A stretch of 64,000 nt of DNA from Prorocentrum cordatum (Eukaryota; Sar; Dinophyceae; Prorocentrales; Prorocentraceae). The position numbers and the translations under genes were made by a program. Under the pieces are notes generated by a model, which was given only the letters and a program-made list of their open reading frames with translations, searched no databases and was not told where the DNA came from. The stretch spans positions 481,270 through 545,269 of the forward strand of contig CAUYUJ010020704.1 of NCBI GenBank assembly GCA_963575745.1, written 5' to 3'. Position 1 is the first letter of the stretch. Each line of letters starts with the position of its first letter. Positions 21,472 to 31,193 of this stretch are shown here, one piece after another.

Positions 21472-21880
21472 GTCGCGGGCGGGACACAAGCCGCGCCGCA
21501 GCGCCCAGCTCGGCCAGGCCAATCCTGGTGCTGTGGGCTCGCGTCGTGCCGACGCGGCTGCGATACCGCCGCCGGCGTTCCACGTCGGATGCCGCAGGAC
21601 CGGCCGATGTGGACAAGTTGAACGATCTGGCGTTTCTGAAACGGCCGATCGTTCAAGGTTGAGCGATCCCTGCAGTGTCAGAAACCAACGCCGACGCGGC
21701 TGCGGCCCCAGCGCGGGGGGTCGAGGTTGAACTCCGCCAGTGGCCCAGAGTCGGCCAGTGTGTAACAATCCGGCGGTGGACAAGCCGCCCATCGTTCTGG
21801 GATGAACGGTGCTCGCGGTGCCAGGAGCCATCGCGCAAGAGTCGCAACGGCACGAAGGCGCCGCGTATAACGGTCCAGGG

Positions 21881-22043
21881 TGTGGAAATTAAGCACTTAT
21901 CGTGAACAGTTTTAGCGTTTTGTGTTTCACCGAGCGGATCTTGAGCATAGCCTCAAGAACGTCAGGTCAGAGGACGTTGACAGTTGAATTTCGGAACCCA
22001 TTGTGGCTCAGGGCAAAACATTTGTCATCGCTTCGCTGCCACA
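21881..22043 (+). repeat. 5' LTR of the copia element
   Basis: 163 bp, TG...CA ended. It carries a spliced-leader-like phrase at 21992-22012 (CCCATTGTGGCTCAGG), the least conserved of the two LTR copies at its last two positions. Confidence 0.85.
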
Positions 22044-22045
22044 GT

Positions 22046-22057
22046 TGGTAGCGGAGC
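22046..22057 (+). promoter_or_regulatory. Primer-binding site of the copia element
   Basis: TGGTAGCGGAGC begins 2 bp after the LTR. A TGG start and this wording are expected for pairing to a tRNA 3' CCA end, as in copia elements that use initiator tRNA-Met. The tRNA identity is inference. Confidence 0.65.
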
Positions 22058-22187
22058 GGGGCCCCGCCGCATGGCCAGCGGTGCCTCCGAGCCGGCGGCG
22101 TGACCGCTGCGGCTCCAGAGGCGCTCACGCGCCGCGGCGGACCTCGCTCTCGACTACGAGCGCGACGGCGCGGTCCACGGCACAAGC

Positions 22188-23370
22188 ATGCCCGGAGAAG
22201 AGGAGATGGCCATGATGGCCACACGGACCGCAGAGGGCGAGACCCCTGCTGTCGCCGCAGCCGGCAGCTCCAGCGGTCCCTTAGCAGTGACGAGCCCGGA
22301 AGCCCTGTGCGACATGATCCGAAACATAGTCCAGGAGACTATGTCCCAGGGGAAGGAGCCTAACGTCGCAGCGGCTTCCGACCCATGGGAGAAGACAGAT
22401 CCTTGGCAGGATAGCAGGTTTCTGGACGAGAAGCAGTGGCAGCGATATCGATACTGGCAGAGCGACTGGCAAGGCGGCGCCTGGTCTGTCAAGAGCTGGA
22501 ACCAAGGGGATTGGACATCATCGGCACCGTGGCCAAAGGGTGACCATTCAGATCCCCCCTGCGTGGCCCGGCTGGTCGTTCTACAGACAGTGGAAGCGAC
22601 ACGTGGAAGTCCAACGCCGACGTAGCCACGCAAAGACGATCAGAGAGGTTTCTGAAGTTGTTCGACTGGTCATTTCAAGCCAAGTTCGAGAATATTCCAG
22701 ACCAGGTGTTGACGTCGAGTGCTTGGTTGAGTACTCTGCTCGCTCGTATGGACATGATGGCAAGAGAGAAGGAGGGCGATGACCTGAGGAGAGCAGGTAG
22801 ACGCGCCTTTTATGAGGCTAGTCGAGAGTCCAAGGGGAGCCTTGCGCAGTTCGTCGCCCCGCGAGAAGCACAGTTGTCTGATGCGGAGGGGCACGACCTC
22901 TGGATGAGCTCCAAGCTCAAGGGCCTCTCCTAGAAGACGGGGCGGCCCTCTCCGCACAGGGATATCAGAATTTGAAGACGTTGACCCGCGGCCAGTTGGA
23001 CTACGAGAGTGCATCCTGGGCTCTTCGGCAGATGGACGCTGGCGGGTCAGAACGACTGCTGCCCGGCAAGTCAGGCCTGGCGATGTTGGCTTCCTCCAGT
23101 GAGGACCTCGGTCCCGGGCCTCCCGAACAGCCCTGTGCTTTTCAGTCCCACTCTTTCCCTCCCTCGGTTCTGTCAGAAGGTTTTGGCCAGGTCGAGGAAG
23201 GGGGCGGGCACTCCGACGAAGAGCGCGAGGACTCGCAGTCGGCGGATCCCGACGACGAGACGGCCCTCCTCGCCGAGATCGACGACCTGGACGCGTCCGA
23301 GGATCAGGTCGAGGAGATCCTGGCGATGATCGCGACGCCCGAACACCAGGACTTGGAAGCATAACAAAGG
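22188..23370 (+). pseudogene. copia Gag (capsid-like) region, frameshifted
   Basis: Three frames are needed. The N-terminal frame (22188-22625) has a W/D-rich segment with PWPKG. The central frame (22658-22933) reads MFDWSFQAKFENIPDQVL, then RRAFYEASRESKGSLAQFV and REAQLSDAEG. After a frameshift near 22925 it continues QGYQNLKTLTRG and ASWALRQMD, then an acidic tail rich in DDE up to 23364. The order fits the capsid-like Gag typical of dinoflagellate copia elements as I know them: SLAQF...REAQ, then LTRG...ALRQMD. The frameshifts show decay. Confidence 0.65.
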
Positions 23371-23374
23371 GCTT

Positions 23375-23650
23375 AAAGCGGCCGCTCGCAAGGACAGGGA
23401 GTTCTACGGCTCTCGGGGGCGCGCTGGCGGACGAGCCGCTCCCGCGGGCAAGGGCGGCCGGGGGGGCGCGCGCGGGCGCGGCCGCGGAGGTCGCGGCAAG
23501 GGTCGCCTCGCCAAGGAGCAACTGACCAAGATGACCCGTTGCAGGATCTGCAACGAGAAGGGGCATTGGGGCGACGAGTGCCCGAAGCGAGATCGCCAGA
23601 AGCAAGCCTCCTACATGTTCGATGGCTGCGTCGGAGTCTCCGACGTGTTG
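23375..23650 (+). pseudogene. Gag-Pol linker with CCHC zinc knuckle
   Basis: A Gly/Arg-rich basic stretch (GGRGGARGRGRGGRGKG) is followed by CRICNEKGHWGDEC (23540-23581), a C-x2-C-x4-H-x4-C knuckle that binds nucleic acid in retroelement nucleocapsids. It is in a different frame from the preceding acidic Gag tail. Confidence 0.8.
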
Positions 23651-23848
23651 GCGATGACCTCCCGGCGGGGCGCGGAGCGTGAGATCGCCGGCAGTGCGAT
23701 GTTTTGACAAGTGCGGCCACTCAGGCGCCGGAAGTGACCTAGTCGGAGTGCATGCCGTCAACAGGGAGGCGCGAGCTCTCGTAGCCCAGGGGGATGACAT
23801 GCGCGATCATCCCCGAGCAGTTTCGGCCGTGCAAGTCAGCGCGCGGAG

Positions 23849-24067
23849 TTGGCGGAGCCGCCGCCGCGATCGGCGTCATCTTTTTTTCCGCTCACTTTGG
23901 GCGGAGCCTTGGGGATCATCGAGACGACGGTGCCACTGGAGAAGGCGCCGCACGTCCTGAGTGTGAATAGTCTTCACATTCTGGCTTGCGGGATCGATCT
24001 TCCACGCATAGCGCTGACTAGCGAGACCGCGGGGCAGCAGCTCAGTCTCACCAGGCTTGGCTCATGA
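23849..24067 (+). pseudogene. Aspartic protease-like region of the copia element (decayed)
   Basis: The frame reads FPLTLGGALGIIETTVPLEK, then LHILACGIDLPRIALTSETA. The spacing of hydrophobic blocks resembles the C-terminal half of retroelement proteases as found in related elements. A catalytic D-T/S-G triad is not preserved in any frame I could find. Assignment rests mostly on position between zinc knuckle and integrase. 24070-24540 holds no clear frame. Confidence 0.35.
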
Positions 24068-24547
24068 CACAGGATGGTTGAAATCGTCTGTCCGTTGGAG
24101 CACGGCGCGCAGATGCCAGGGTCGGCGCTGAAGCGGCGCCCCTTTCCGTCCGCGCCCCTCAATGTCGGAGTCTGGAGGCCTCGAGGGATGCGTCGCTCAC
24201 ATCATCATCATCATCCTGCTGGTCAGCTTGGTTGTCTTGGGATCTCTCGCGACGACGATGGTCTGGGCCCCCTTCATTGAGAAGCCTCCCCTCTCCAGCG
24301 TTCCCAAGTCACAGGCTCAGCGTCCTGATCCAGGCGCACCTAAGGTGGGCCGATCTCAGGGGGGCAGCTAAGGTGAGGCCGACGAAGTAAGGACAGCCCC
24401 AACCAGCGTCGCAGGGGAGAATCAGGGGGCACAGCTGCCGAGCTTCTCGTTCCGTTGTTTTGGGCTCGAGCCTTTGCGCGATTCCACAAACGCTCTCAGC
24501 ATCCGCCCTGTGGGTCCTGAGACACCGCGACCCCCAGAGTCGACCTG

Positions 24548-25319
24548 ATGAGACTCTTGCTCACCTCGGTCGTGGCGACGACGCTGGGATCAGCGGCAGG
24601 CGGCAAGAAGAAGGAACCCACGAATGCCGCTCGCGAGTTCCCGGCGCAGCATCGCGCCCAGGAGGCCGCCGATTCGAGCGACTCAGAGGCCGCGGAGTAC
24701 CCCGCAGCAGCCGCTGGGGTCGAGCGCAGCGCGGGGTGCTCCTCAGCCGCCGGTCCCGCGGAGTTGTCGCCCGAGGCGCTCCAGGGGTTTTCCCCGTCAG
24801 CAGGAACCGCCCCCTGCCCTCCGCCACAGCGCGGCAGCGTTCCCTGGCCATTTCCCGGGGCGGTCGACGTCAACGTGGAGTCGGCCTTTTCCGAGCAGCG
24901 GCCCGTCCTCGGAGATTCGCTCAGAATTCCCCGGAGGCGCAGCGCCAGCATCCAGCGCGTTGGGGGCAATTCCGAAACCCGCACCAGGGGTAGCTCCGTC
25001 ACGTATTCCAATGAACGGGGATGTTCCAGCGAATCCCCCTCCACGCCAACTGCCCGAGAAGCCTCCGCCTTCGCTGGCGGCGAGTCGAAGCCAGCGCAGT
25101 CATCCCGACGAGTACCTGCAGACCTACGGGAACCAGTACGGGTCGGGATCGAAGTGCGGCCTGCGTGGAGAGATGTTCGGGTGGGAGCCTCGGTGTCGCC
25201 GAGACTCCGACGCCCCGAGTGCCGCGGGGGCTGCCAGGTCGGCCTCGCGTGCCGCTGCCGCCACGGTCGAGTTCCTGAAGAACGATCCAGGGTCAAAGGC
25301 TGGTGAAGCAGCCTCGTGA
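24548..25319 (+). pseudogene. Pro/Ser-rich spacer of the copia polyprotein
   Basis: Open frames here are Pro/Ser/Ala-rich. One ends DEYLQTYGNQYGSGSKCGLR, a TYGNQYGSG...C phrase that I associate with the region between protease and integrase in dinoflagellate copia polyproteins. No enzymatic motif is visible. Confidence 0.4.
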
Positions 25320-25320
25320 G

Positions 25321-25863
25321 CGGCCTGTCCGCCCTGTTGCAGTCTCTCCAGACAACATCCCGCAGGGGATCCAGGCGCTCGGGAACGTGCAGAAGACGCT
25401 CGGCGAGATGGTGGCCCGCGTCATGTCGGCCCAGGAGCAGCCCGTGTAGGTCCAGGAGGGGCTCCAGCAGATCTACCAGCATATCATCAGCATCTCTCGC
25501 ATGCTAGGGGCTCTCGAGGGCTTCGGCGAGACGATCGACGGCATCCAGGAGAGCATTCACCACGTGGCTACGACTCTCAACCCATTCGAGACGGCGGTGG
25601 CGCAGCTGACCCATATGACGCTCCAGATCGGGACGGCCGCGGCAGCCCTGGCTCATCGCGCCAATCAGGCAGCCGGCGCGGGCTGGACGGCGGGCGACCC
25701 ATTTCAGAGCAACGGCTCGGGACAGAGATCCGGGCCCGATGCTCAGACGACGACCGCTGCTCCGAGAAGCATCGCGGCCCGCCAGTCCCAGGGGCTGCCC
25801 CCGATTCCCGGGGGGAAGATCGAGAACAAGACCACCCAGTGGGAGGTGCTCCACGAGTTCTAG
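25321..25863 (+). pseudogene. Coiled-coil-like segment of the copia polyprotein, with in-frame stop
   Basis: One frame runs QGIQALGNVQKTLGEMVARV, then a TAG near 25447, then QQIYQHIISISRMLGALEGF, QESIHHVATTLNPFETAVAQ and a Pro/Ser tail ending ENKTTQWEVLHEF at 25861. Heptad-like hydrophobic spacing suggests a helix. Function is unknown and its place before the integrase suggests a structural linker. Confidence 0.4.
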
Positions 25864-26199
25864 GGTCGGACACCCTAGACATCCATTCTTTCTCATTCGC
25901 CTGCGTCGAGGCGCATTCCGTAGCGAAGAAAAGGAGGGCCCCTGAGCACTCCTGCAGCCTGGGCGGTAGCGCGCCTCCTCCTCCCCCTCCTCCTTCGCGG
26001 GCCCCCGGACATCGGGGCGCGAAGAAAGTCGGAGCAGGGGCGGGCTATGTCAGGGTTGAACGCCAGCTCCTCCAGGGGCCCCCGATGCGCGGACTGCGAG
26101 GTTCGAGGGGATCGGTGGGGCGGGGATCTCTGGAACGGCGAGCGCGAAGCGGCTCTCAGTGGAGCCACGAGGAGGGCTCTGGAAAAGAAGGTGAACTCG

Positions 26200-26560
26200 G
26201 ACGGGCCCCCCCCGCGTCAGAACAAGGGAAAGACCGCCTTCATGGAAATCTTCTCTCCCCCCCGCATGGCTCCAGAAGTGTCCAGGTTAGGGGGTGGGAT
26301 GGGGGTCCATCCCAGCTGGGATCCATAGACAGGTCGGGGTGCGCCCACGACCTCCGAAGTCGATCGATTGTGGGATCAAGTCGAGAAGGATCGACCATGT
26401 GATCTTTCGAGAGTGGGCAGCCAAGCATGAGAGCTGGACTAAGGGATTTATTATTGCGCATGGAAGTTGCCCAGTACCAGATTGACCACGGGATAGCCTT
26501 TGCTTTTGAACAGCCCCTGTATGCCTCCTCGTTTCGCAGTGAACTGTATTGCTAACGTTC
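26200..26560 (+). pseudogene. Methyltransferase-like region within the copia element (decayed)
   Basis: The first frame has KTAFMEIFSPPRMAPEVSRL, and after a frameshift near 26320 another frame has RAGLRDLLLRMEVAQYQIDH then IAFAFEQPLYASSF. The EIFSPPR ... (F)EQP spacing is what remains of the motif I and ENV-like motif VI of a cytosine-methyltransferase-type fold, as I have seen in some dinoflagellate copia polyproteins just before the integrase. The PPC catalytic motif is not recognisable. This is a weak, by-eye call. Confidence 0.35.
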
Positions 26561-26893
26561 CGGGAGTCCTAAAGATTAGGGTGGGCACGCAAGAAATCCA
26601 TTGGGACCCTGACCGATGAACGCCACCTCGCTCGGCGTCTCGACGGAAGGTCGCGCGCTGGTGACCGCCGTCGCGCCATCCTGGAAGGAGGGTTCTACTC
26701 GTCGCGCGCGGCCAGATGCACTTCGGAATTCGCCGGGGCCGCGAGTAGGGCCGCGGCGGAAGTTTGGAGCGGGGCCGCGGGCCAGGAGGAGGCCACCTGG
26801 GCCGAGATCTCGGAGGGGGGCTACCCGGAAGGACCCCCTGCTCGAGAGGATCCGGACCATAGACAATTTCTGATAGTTCTCCGAGCGGGGGGT

Positions 26894-28430
26894 ATGAAGC
26901 GGCACTTTCTTCTTTGGGTGAGGTCTGAGTTTGCCTGTTCCGAATGTGCGGAACGCCCCCGTGCAGGCACGCGCCGACGGGTCGCCCTGTCCAGGGCCTT
27001 TCGCTTCAATCACATCGTCGGCATCGATCTGTTTTACCTCGAGTTCCAGGGGGTCACGCAACCCTTCCTGAATGCCGTCGACCACGGGTCGAGCTTGCAG
27101 ATCGTCGCGCGGCTGCCGAATGCCCGGGCTCAGTCAGTGTGGTCAGAGTTCGTGAGATCATGGCTGAGGCCTCTGGAGGCCCCGCACTTCCCGGCGTCTG
27201 ACGGGGGGGCCGAATTCGGAGCCAGGTTTGCTCGAGGTCTGGAACAGCGGGGTACCTGCCAGCACATCTGCGGTGCAGATTCACCCTGGCCGAACGGCTG
27301 CGCGGAGAGACACGGCGGCCGGGTCAAAGAGCGCGCGGAACTCGAGCTGGGAGCGGGGGCCTCGACCCCTGGGGACCTTGGGGAGCTGGGCGATCTGATC
27401 CACGAACTGGTCGCCCGCAAAAGCCGTTTTTTGGCACAGAGGTGGATTTTCCTCCTTGCAGTTAGTTTTCGGAGAAAACCTTCGCCTGCCCCATGAGCTG
27501 CTATCTGACGACCACAAAGGACTCCCCGAGTGGCAGGACACCGCCGAGCAGGACTCAGCCGGGGCAGAGTTCGCCTGGGCGCAGAAGGTCAGAGAGACTG
27601 CCAGGCGACTTGCCCTCGAAACCACGTCCAGGGACAAGGTGAGCAAGGCCTTCCGGGCCAGGGTCCTGGGCAGTAGACAAGTCACTCCTGGGCAATGGGT
27701 GTTTGCGCGGAGACACTTCTCCCGAGTCCCCTCCCTGGCGGACGCGCTGGGGCGAAGGAGAGACGGCTGGGCCACCCTGGGAGTCGTTGTTCTCCAGGAG
27801 CGCGGGACCGTCTGGGTGGCGGTGCGCGCGCGTCTCTGGCAATGTTCCGAGGACCAAGTTCGATTGGCCAGCCCCGACGAGGAGTTCGGTCTCCAGCTGG
27901 CGGCTGATCCCAGGTGGCAGGAGCTCCCTCTCGCAGCCCGGACTCGGTGCGCCACGGCGGTCGAAGTCCAGCGGGAGGGGGCTCCTCCCGACGAGGCTCG
28001 GGGCCAGCCTGCCCGCCAGGGGCCGGACTCAGGACCAAGACTCCCAGGCCCACCGGAGGTTCTTTGGGAGATCGAGGAGGCGCGCTCCGAGGCTCCCGGG
28101 GGGAGGAACGACGGAGGGTTTGCCCCGAGGGTGCCCGGGCCGCCTGCCTCCTCCTCGGACTCAGTGGTCGCTCGAGCGGGGTCTGTCAGGTCTCGCCCCC
28201 CCTTCCATCTCCGAGGAGACGGAGGCTCTGTCTCCGGCCCTGAACCCTCTGTCTCCCGTAGCGTCGGAAGCGTCCGAGCCGCAGGAAGAGCTTGCCAACG
28301 GAGTTGCCTCTCCTGTTTCCCCCGTCGCGCCCGCCTCCCCTTCTTCTCTCGACCTCCCCCTGCCCCCTCTCCGCGTCCTTCTCCGACCCCCCATTCCCGA
28401 GGCAGACTGACGGAACCGAATGGAGATTTT
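26894..28430 (+). pseudogene. copia integrase with DD35E triad and C-terminal domain
   Basis: The N-terminal zinc-finger remnant is FACSECAERPR. The core reads HIVGIDLFYLE, ASDGGAEFGARF and NGCAERHGG. The three acidic codons are at 27026, 27200 and 27305, spaced 58 and 35 residues: D-58-D-35-E. The frame breaks near 27456-27490 and continues as ELLSDDHKGLPEWQDT, then AWAQKVRETARR, PGQWVFARR and GTVWVAVRARLWQCSEDQVR, the usual C-terminal DNA-contact segment. A long Pro/Ser/Glu linker follows to 28700. The integrase catalyses insertion of element cDNA; this copy is broken but the catalytic triad survives. Confidence 0.85.
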
Positions 28431-28700
28431 CTTTTGTGCATCCTGAGGGCACGAGCTCTGGGTAGCCCTCCGGAGCTGAAGCGCTTCCTGACTGAGGAAC
28501 CAGACCCCGCGGGGGCGAAGGAGTCGCCCGCGTCGTCGCCAGGTGGAGGGCCCCCCGAGGAGCCCGAGGCGAGAGCTCCTTCTCTCCCCACAGGTCTGAT
28601 CCCTCCGGGGGCAAGGATCTCTTCCAGCCGGGAGGTGGGCCGCTCGGTGTCCGAGACGGTGGCGGACATCGAGTCCCGGGGTCGGGCCTGCAGCAGCCCA

Positions 28701-28722
28701 GAGGTCTGTTCCAACTGTTTTA
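28701..28722 (+). repeat. Left terminal inverted repeat of the nested insertion
   Basis: Begins GAGGTCTGTTCC and is followed by GCCGGC and a CAGCTATTTTTTATAGCTG palindrome. 28850-29260 holds no gene, and 29280-29360 is a CCT repeat. Confidence 0.65.
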
Positions 28723-29670
28723 TAGCCGGCAAAGTAGCAGCTATTTTTTATAGCTGCAGATATATATGTTTTTTTTTTCTGTTTTGTCAGGCATGTGTGT
28801 GTGGTTGTGCTATGGTTTTGCAAATATTATGATAAGTGTGTTTTTGAGCCTTGGATATGCTTTCACGCGTTGTCCGTTAGTGTTGTTGTTCCTGGCCGCT
28901 CTTTTTTGTACAATCGCACCGATTGCGCAGTCTCAAGATGATGTGCGACTCTCTCAGCTGCTTCCTGCGAGCTAGCTTCGCGATGATGTCTCGAGCGACG
29001 TGTACATTATAAACTATAATATGGCACGCGCTGGTAGTTAATCAACGCGTTGATGCATACCACGCGGAACAACGAGAGAAACAATAATGCGCGAATAACT
29101 GAAATAACGCGAATGCCACCGCATACTATTCCGCAGTTTGACTGCGAACAGTGCGTCTGACTGACAACGATGGTTTCGCCGCCACTCGATTCCGAAAGGG
29201 ATCCTTTCAGCCAGTCCGACAGCGCGGGCAAGGATGCACGCTCCCGCTTGCGTGCTGGGCATTAGTGGTGCAAACTGGCATTGTTCTTCCTCCTCCTCCT
29301 CCTGGCCTTCTCCTCCTCCTCCTCCTCCTCCTCCTCCTCCTCCTCCTCCTCCTCCTCTTCCTCCTCTTTATAATCTTCCTTTTCCTCCTCCCTCCTTCCC
29401 CATGGCCTTCTCATCCTCATCTTCCGTATCTGTCTCCTCTGTGCCCTGAGTGTCTTTGAAGGCCCAAAGTCGCGCCCCCCTTTCCTTTTTCCCCCCAATC
29501 CCCCCTGGCAGACTCCAGTTAATCTGCTTCGCTAGGGTCGAATTCTGAGCTCGCGCCGACCTTGGAAGCAGATCGGTCTTCTGGGCTCAAGCCCTCTATG
29601 CACGACTGCGCAAGGGCTATGCAAAAATCACGGGGGTATCTTTCGGATGATTTGATATTTCGCGGGCCTG

Positions 29671-31193
29671 TCACCCAGCCTGACTTTTTCCAGCCAGTGC
29701 TTGCATTGTTCTCGGTGTCATTGGGGCTAGAACTCTGACGGTGTCACTCGGCTTGAAATCTTTATTGTTCCTAGTCAGCGATCTGATCGCACAATCAGGC
29801 AAAGTCGTGAATATCTCAACCCGCTTGAGGCTTTCAAATCCGAATCCCCCTAAACACGTGACAAACTGCTTCAGCCTGGCAGCCCTGACGGCTGCCAGGA
29901 AGTACTCATGTTTGAAGAAGAGGCTGTTGATCGGCTGCTCGACCGACACCCGCACCCCTCGAATGTCAGCGTAGACAAGGATCTGAGACCTTCGGGGGGG
30001 GCATGGGTTAGACGCCTCCTCCCCCCGCATGTTCCTCCCTCCTCCTCCTGTTCCCCCCTCCCCCTCCCTCCTGTTCCTCCTCTTCCTCCCTCCCTCCCCC
30101 TCCTCCTCCCTCCCCCTCCTCTTCCTCATCCTTCTCCTCCTCCTCCCTCTCTCTCTTCCTCCTCCTCCTTATCCTTCTCATTTCGTCCTTTCGTCCCTGG
30201 ATTTGCCGCCACCCCCCGAGACGCCGCTCTGCCGCGTCTAAGGTTTCGGCGCCTGCGAGGGCGCGGGGGGGAGGGGTAGGACGGTCTGGCCGCGATTCAA
30301 GGCCGCCGCGTCGTGCGAGCGAGGCCCGCGAAACATCAACCTCAAACGCCCCCGTGAGACGCACAGCGACCGTTCGCTGACCTCATTTTGGCACACCCCT
30401 CACACGCCTAAAGGATGCTCCACCGAGGCCCCGTGGACGTGTTTGCGCGCGCTTCCCGACAATCTCGGCGCGCCGCCAGTCGTTCCTGACAGCGCGTGGG
30501 CGTGGGGGGAACGGCGGCCATGAGTCCACGAGCGCGGCAGCATGTATATCGGTTTGGTCCCCGTGGTTTGGGTGAGGGTTGACGTTGGCGTTTTTAGAAA
30601 TCCCGAGACAGTGCGTAGGCCGTCCAGTTGGCCTCCCTCACGTCGGCGCGGCGCACGTCGCCCTCGACGCAGTGGTTGCGTCGCCCGGTATGGCCCCGAG
30701 ACACGCCGACCCACGTGCTACCCTGAGGCGAGCAATGTAGGAGTCCTGTTTCGACCAGGGACGTCACCAGGTATAGTGCATAGAGAAGCCCAGATATCGT
30801 GCAAATGTCTTGGCACTCGTCGCCATATTTCCGATCGTATGCAAAAGCGCGGTGCGCACACGTAGACACAATGTATTGCGTTGTATCGTACCACCCAGAG
30901 AACAATTCAACAAATGCCAGAGTGCGCGGGATCTTCGGTGCAATGCGGAACATGTCACCTAACAAGTTTGGAAACTCACTCCCGTCAGATTCATCGCTCG
31001 CCAAATTCGAAACGAAACCTTGCTTAACCCAATGCTCAGCACGGCGCACTGCCCAAAGGCGGGCTGCATAATGCACAGGGTGCGAAGGGTGCCCTGCACC
31101 AGCAGCAGCAGCAGCGGCTGAAGCCCGCTTGCCTGCGCGAGCCAGCACGCACGAACACAGTAGGATCAGAAACCTGCAACTAGAGGCAGCCAT
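29671..31193 (-). CDS. Cytosine-methyltransferase-like protein, two recognised exons
   Basis: Exon A (31193 to about 30605) reads TLAFVELFSGWYDTTQYIVS, then AYDRKYGDECQDICTISGLL, LLHCSPQGSTWVGVSRGHTG and VEGDVRRADVREANW. Exon B (about 29975 to 29671) reads ILVYADIRGVRVSVEQPINS, then LKQFVTCLGGFGFESLKRVE and a stop at 29671. The pattern VELFSG (motif I, normally DLFxGxGG), SPQG (position of the PPC motif IV) and EQP (position of ENV motif VI) suggests a SAM-methyltransferase fold. The catalytic Cys is replaced by Gln, so it may not methylate DNA. A family with this pattern is, to my knowledge, common in dinoflagellate predicted proteomes. The intron holds CCT/GGA repeats and a 30240-30560 unique stretch. 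The N-terminus overlaps the 3' end of the transposase-like gene, so the start is uncertain. Confidence 0.5.

Noticed and set aside
20257-21621. A 454-codon plus-strand open frame across the DUF179 exons
   Set aside because: It is in a different frame from the UPF0301 motifs and is explained by the GC-rich composition.
21881-21881. A 5-bp target-site duplication for the copia element
   Set aside because: The flanks CAGGG and AGGAT do not match well enough; either mutated or the LTRs derive from different insertions.
27281-28732. A 483-codon minus-strand open frame opposite the copia integrase
   Set aside because: It is a shadow of the plus-strand integrase and linker; no motif is recognisable on the minus strand.
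29280-29450. Leu/Pro/Ser or Glu-rich frames in CCT/GGA repeats (also 30000-30230, 31530-31760, 43980-44830)
   Set aside because: Pure triplet-repeat artefacts, mostly lying in introns of minus-strand genes.
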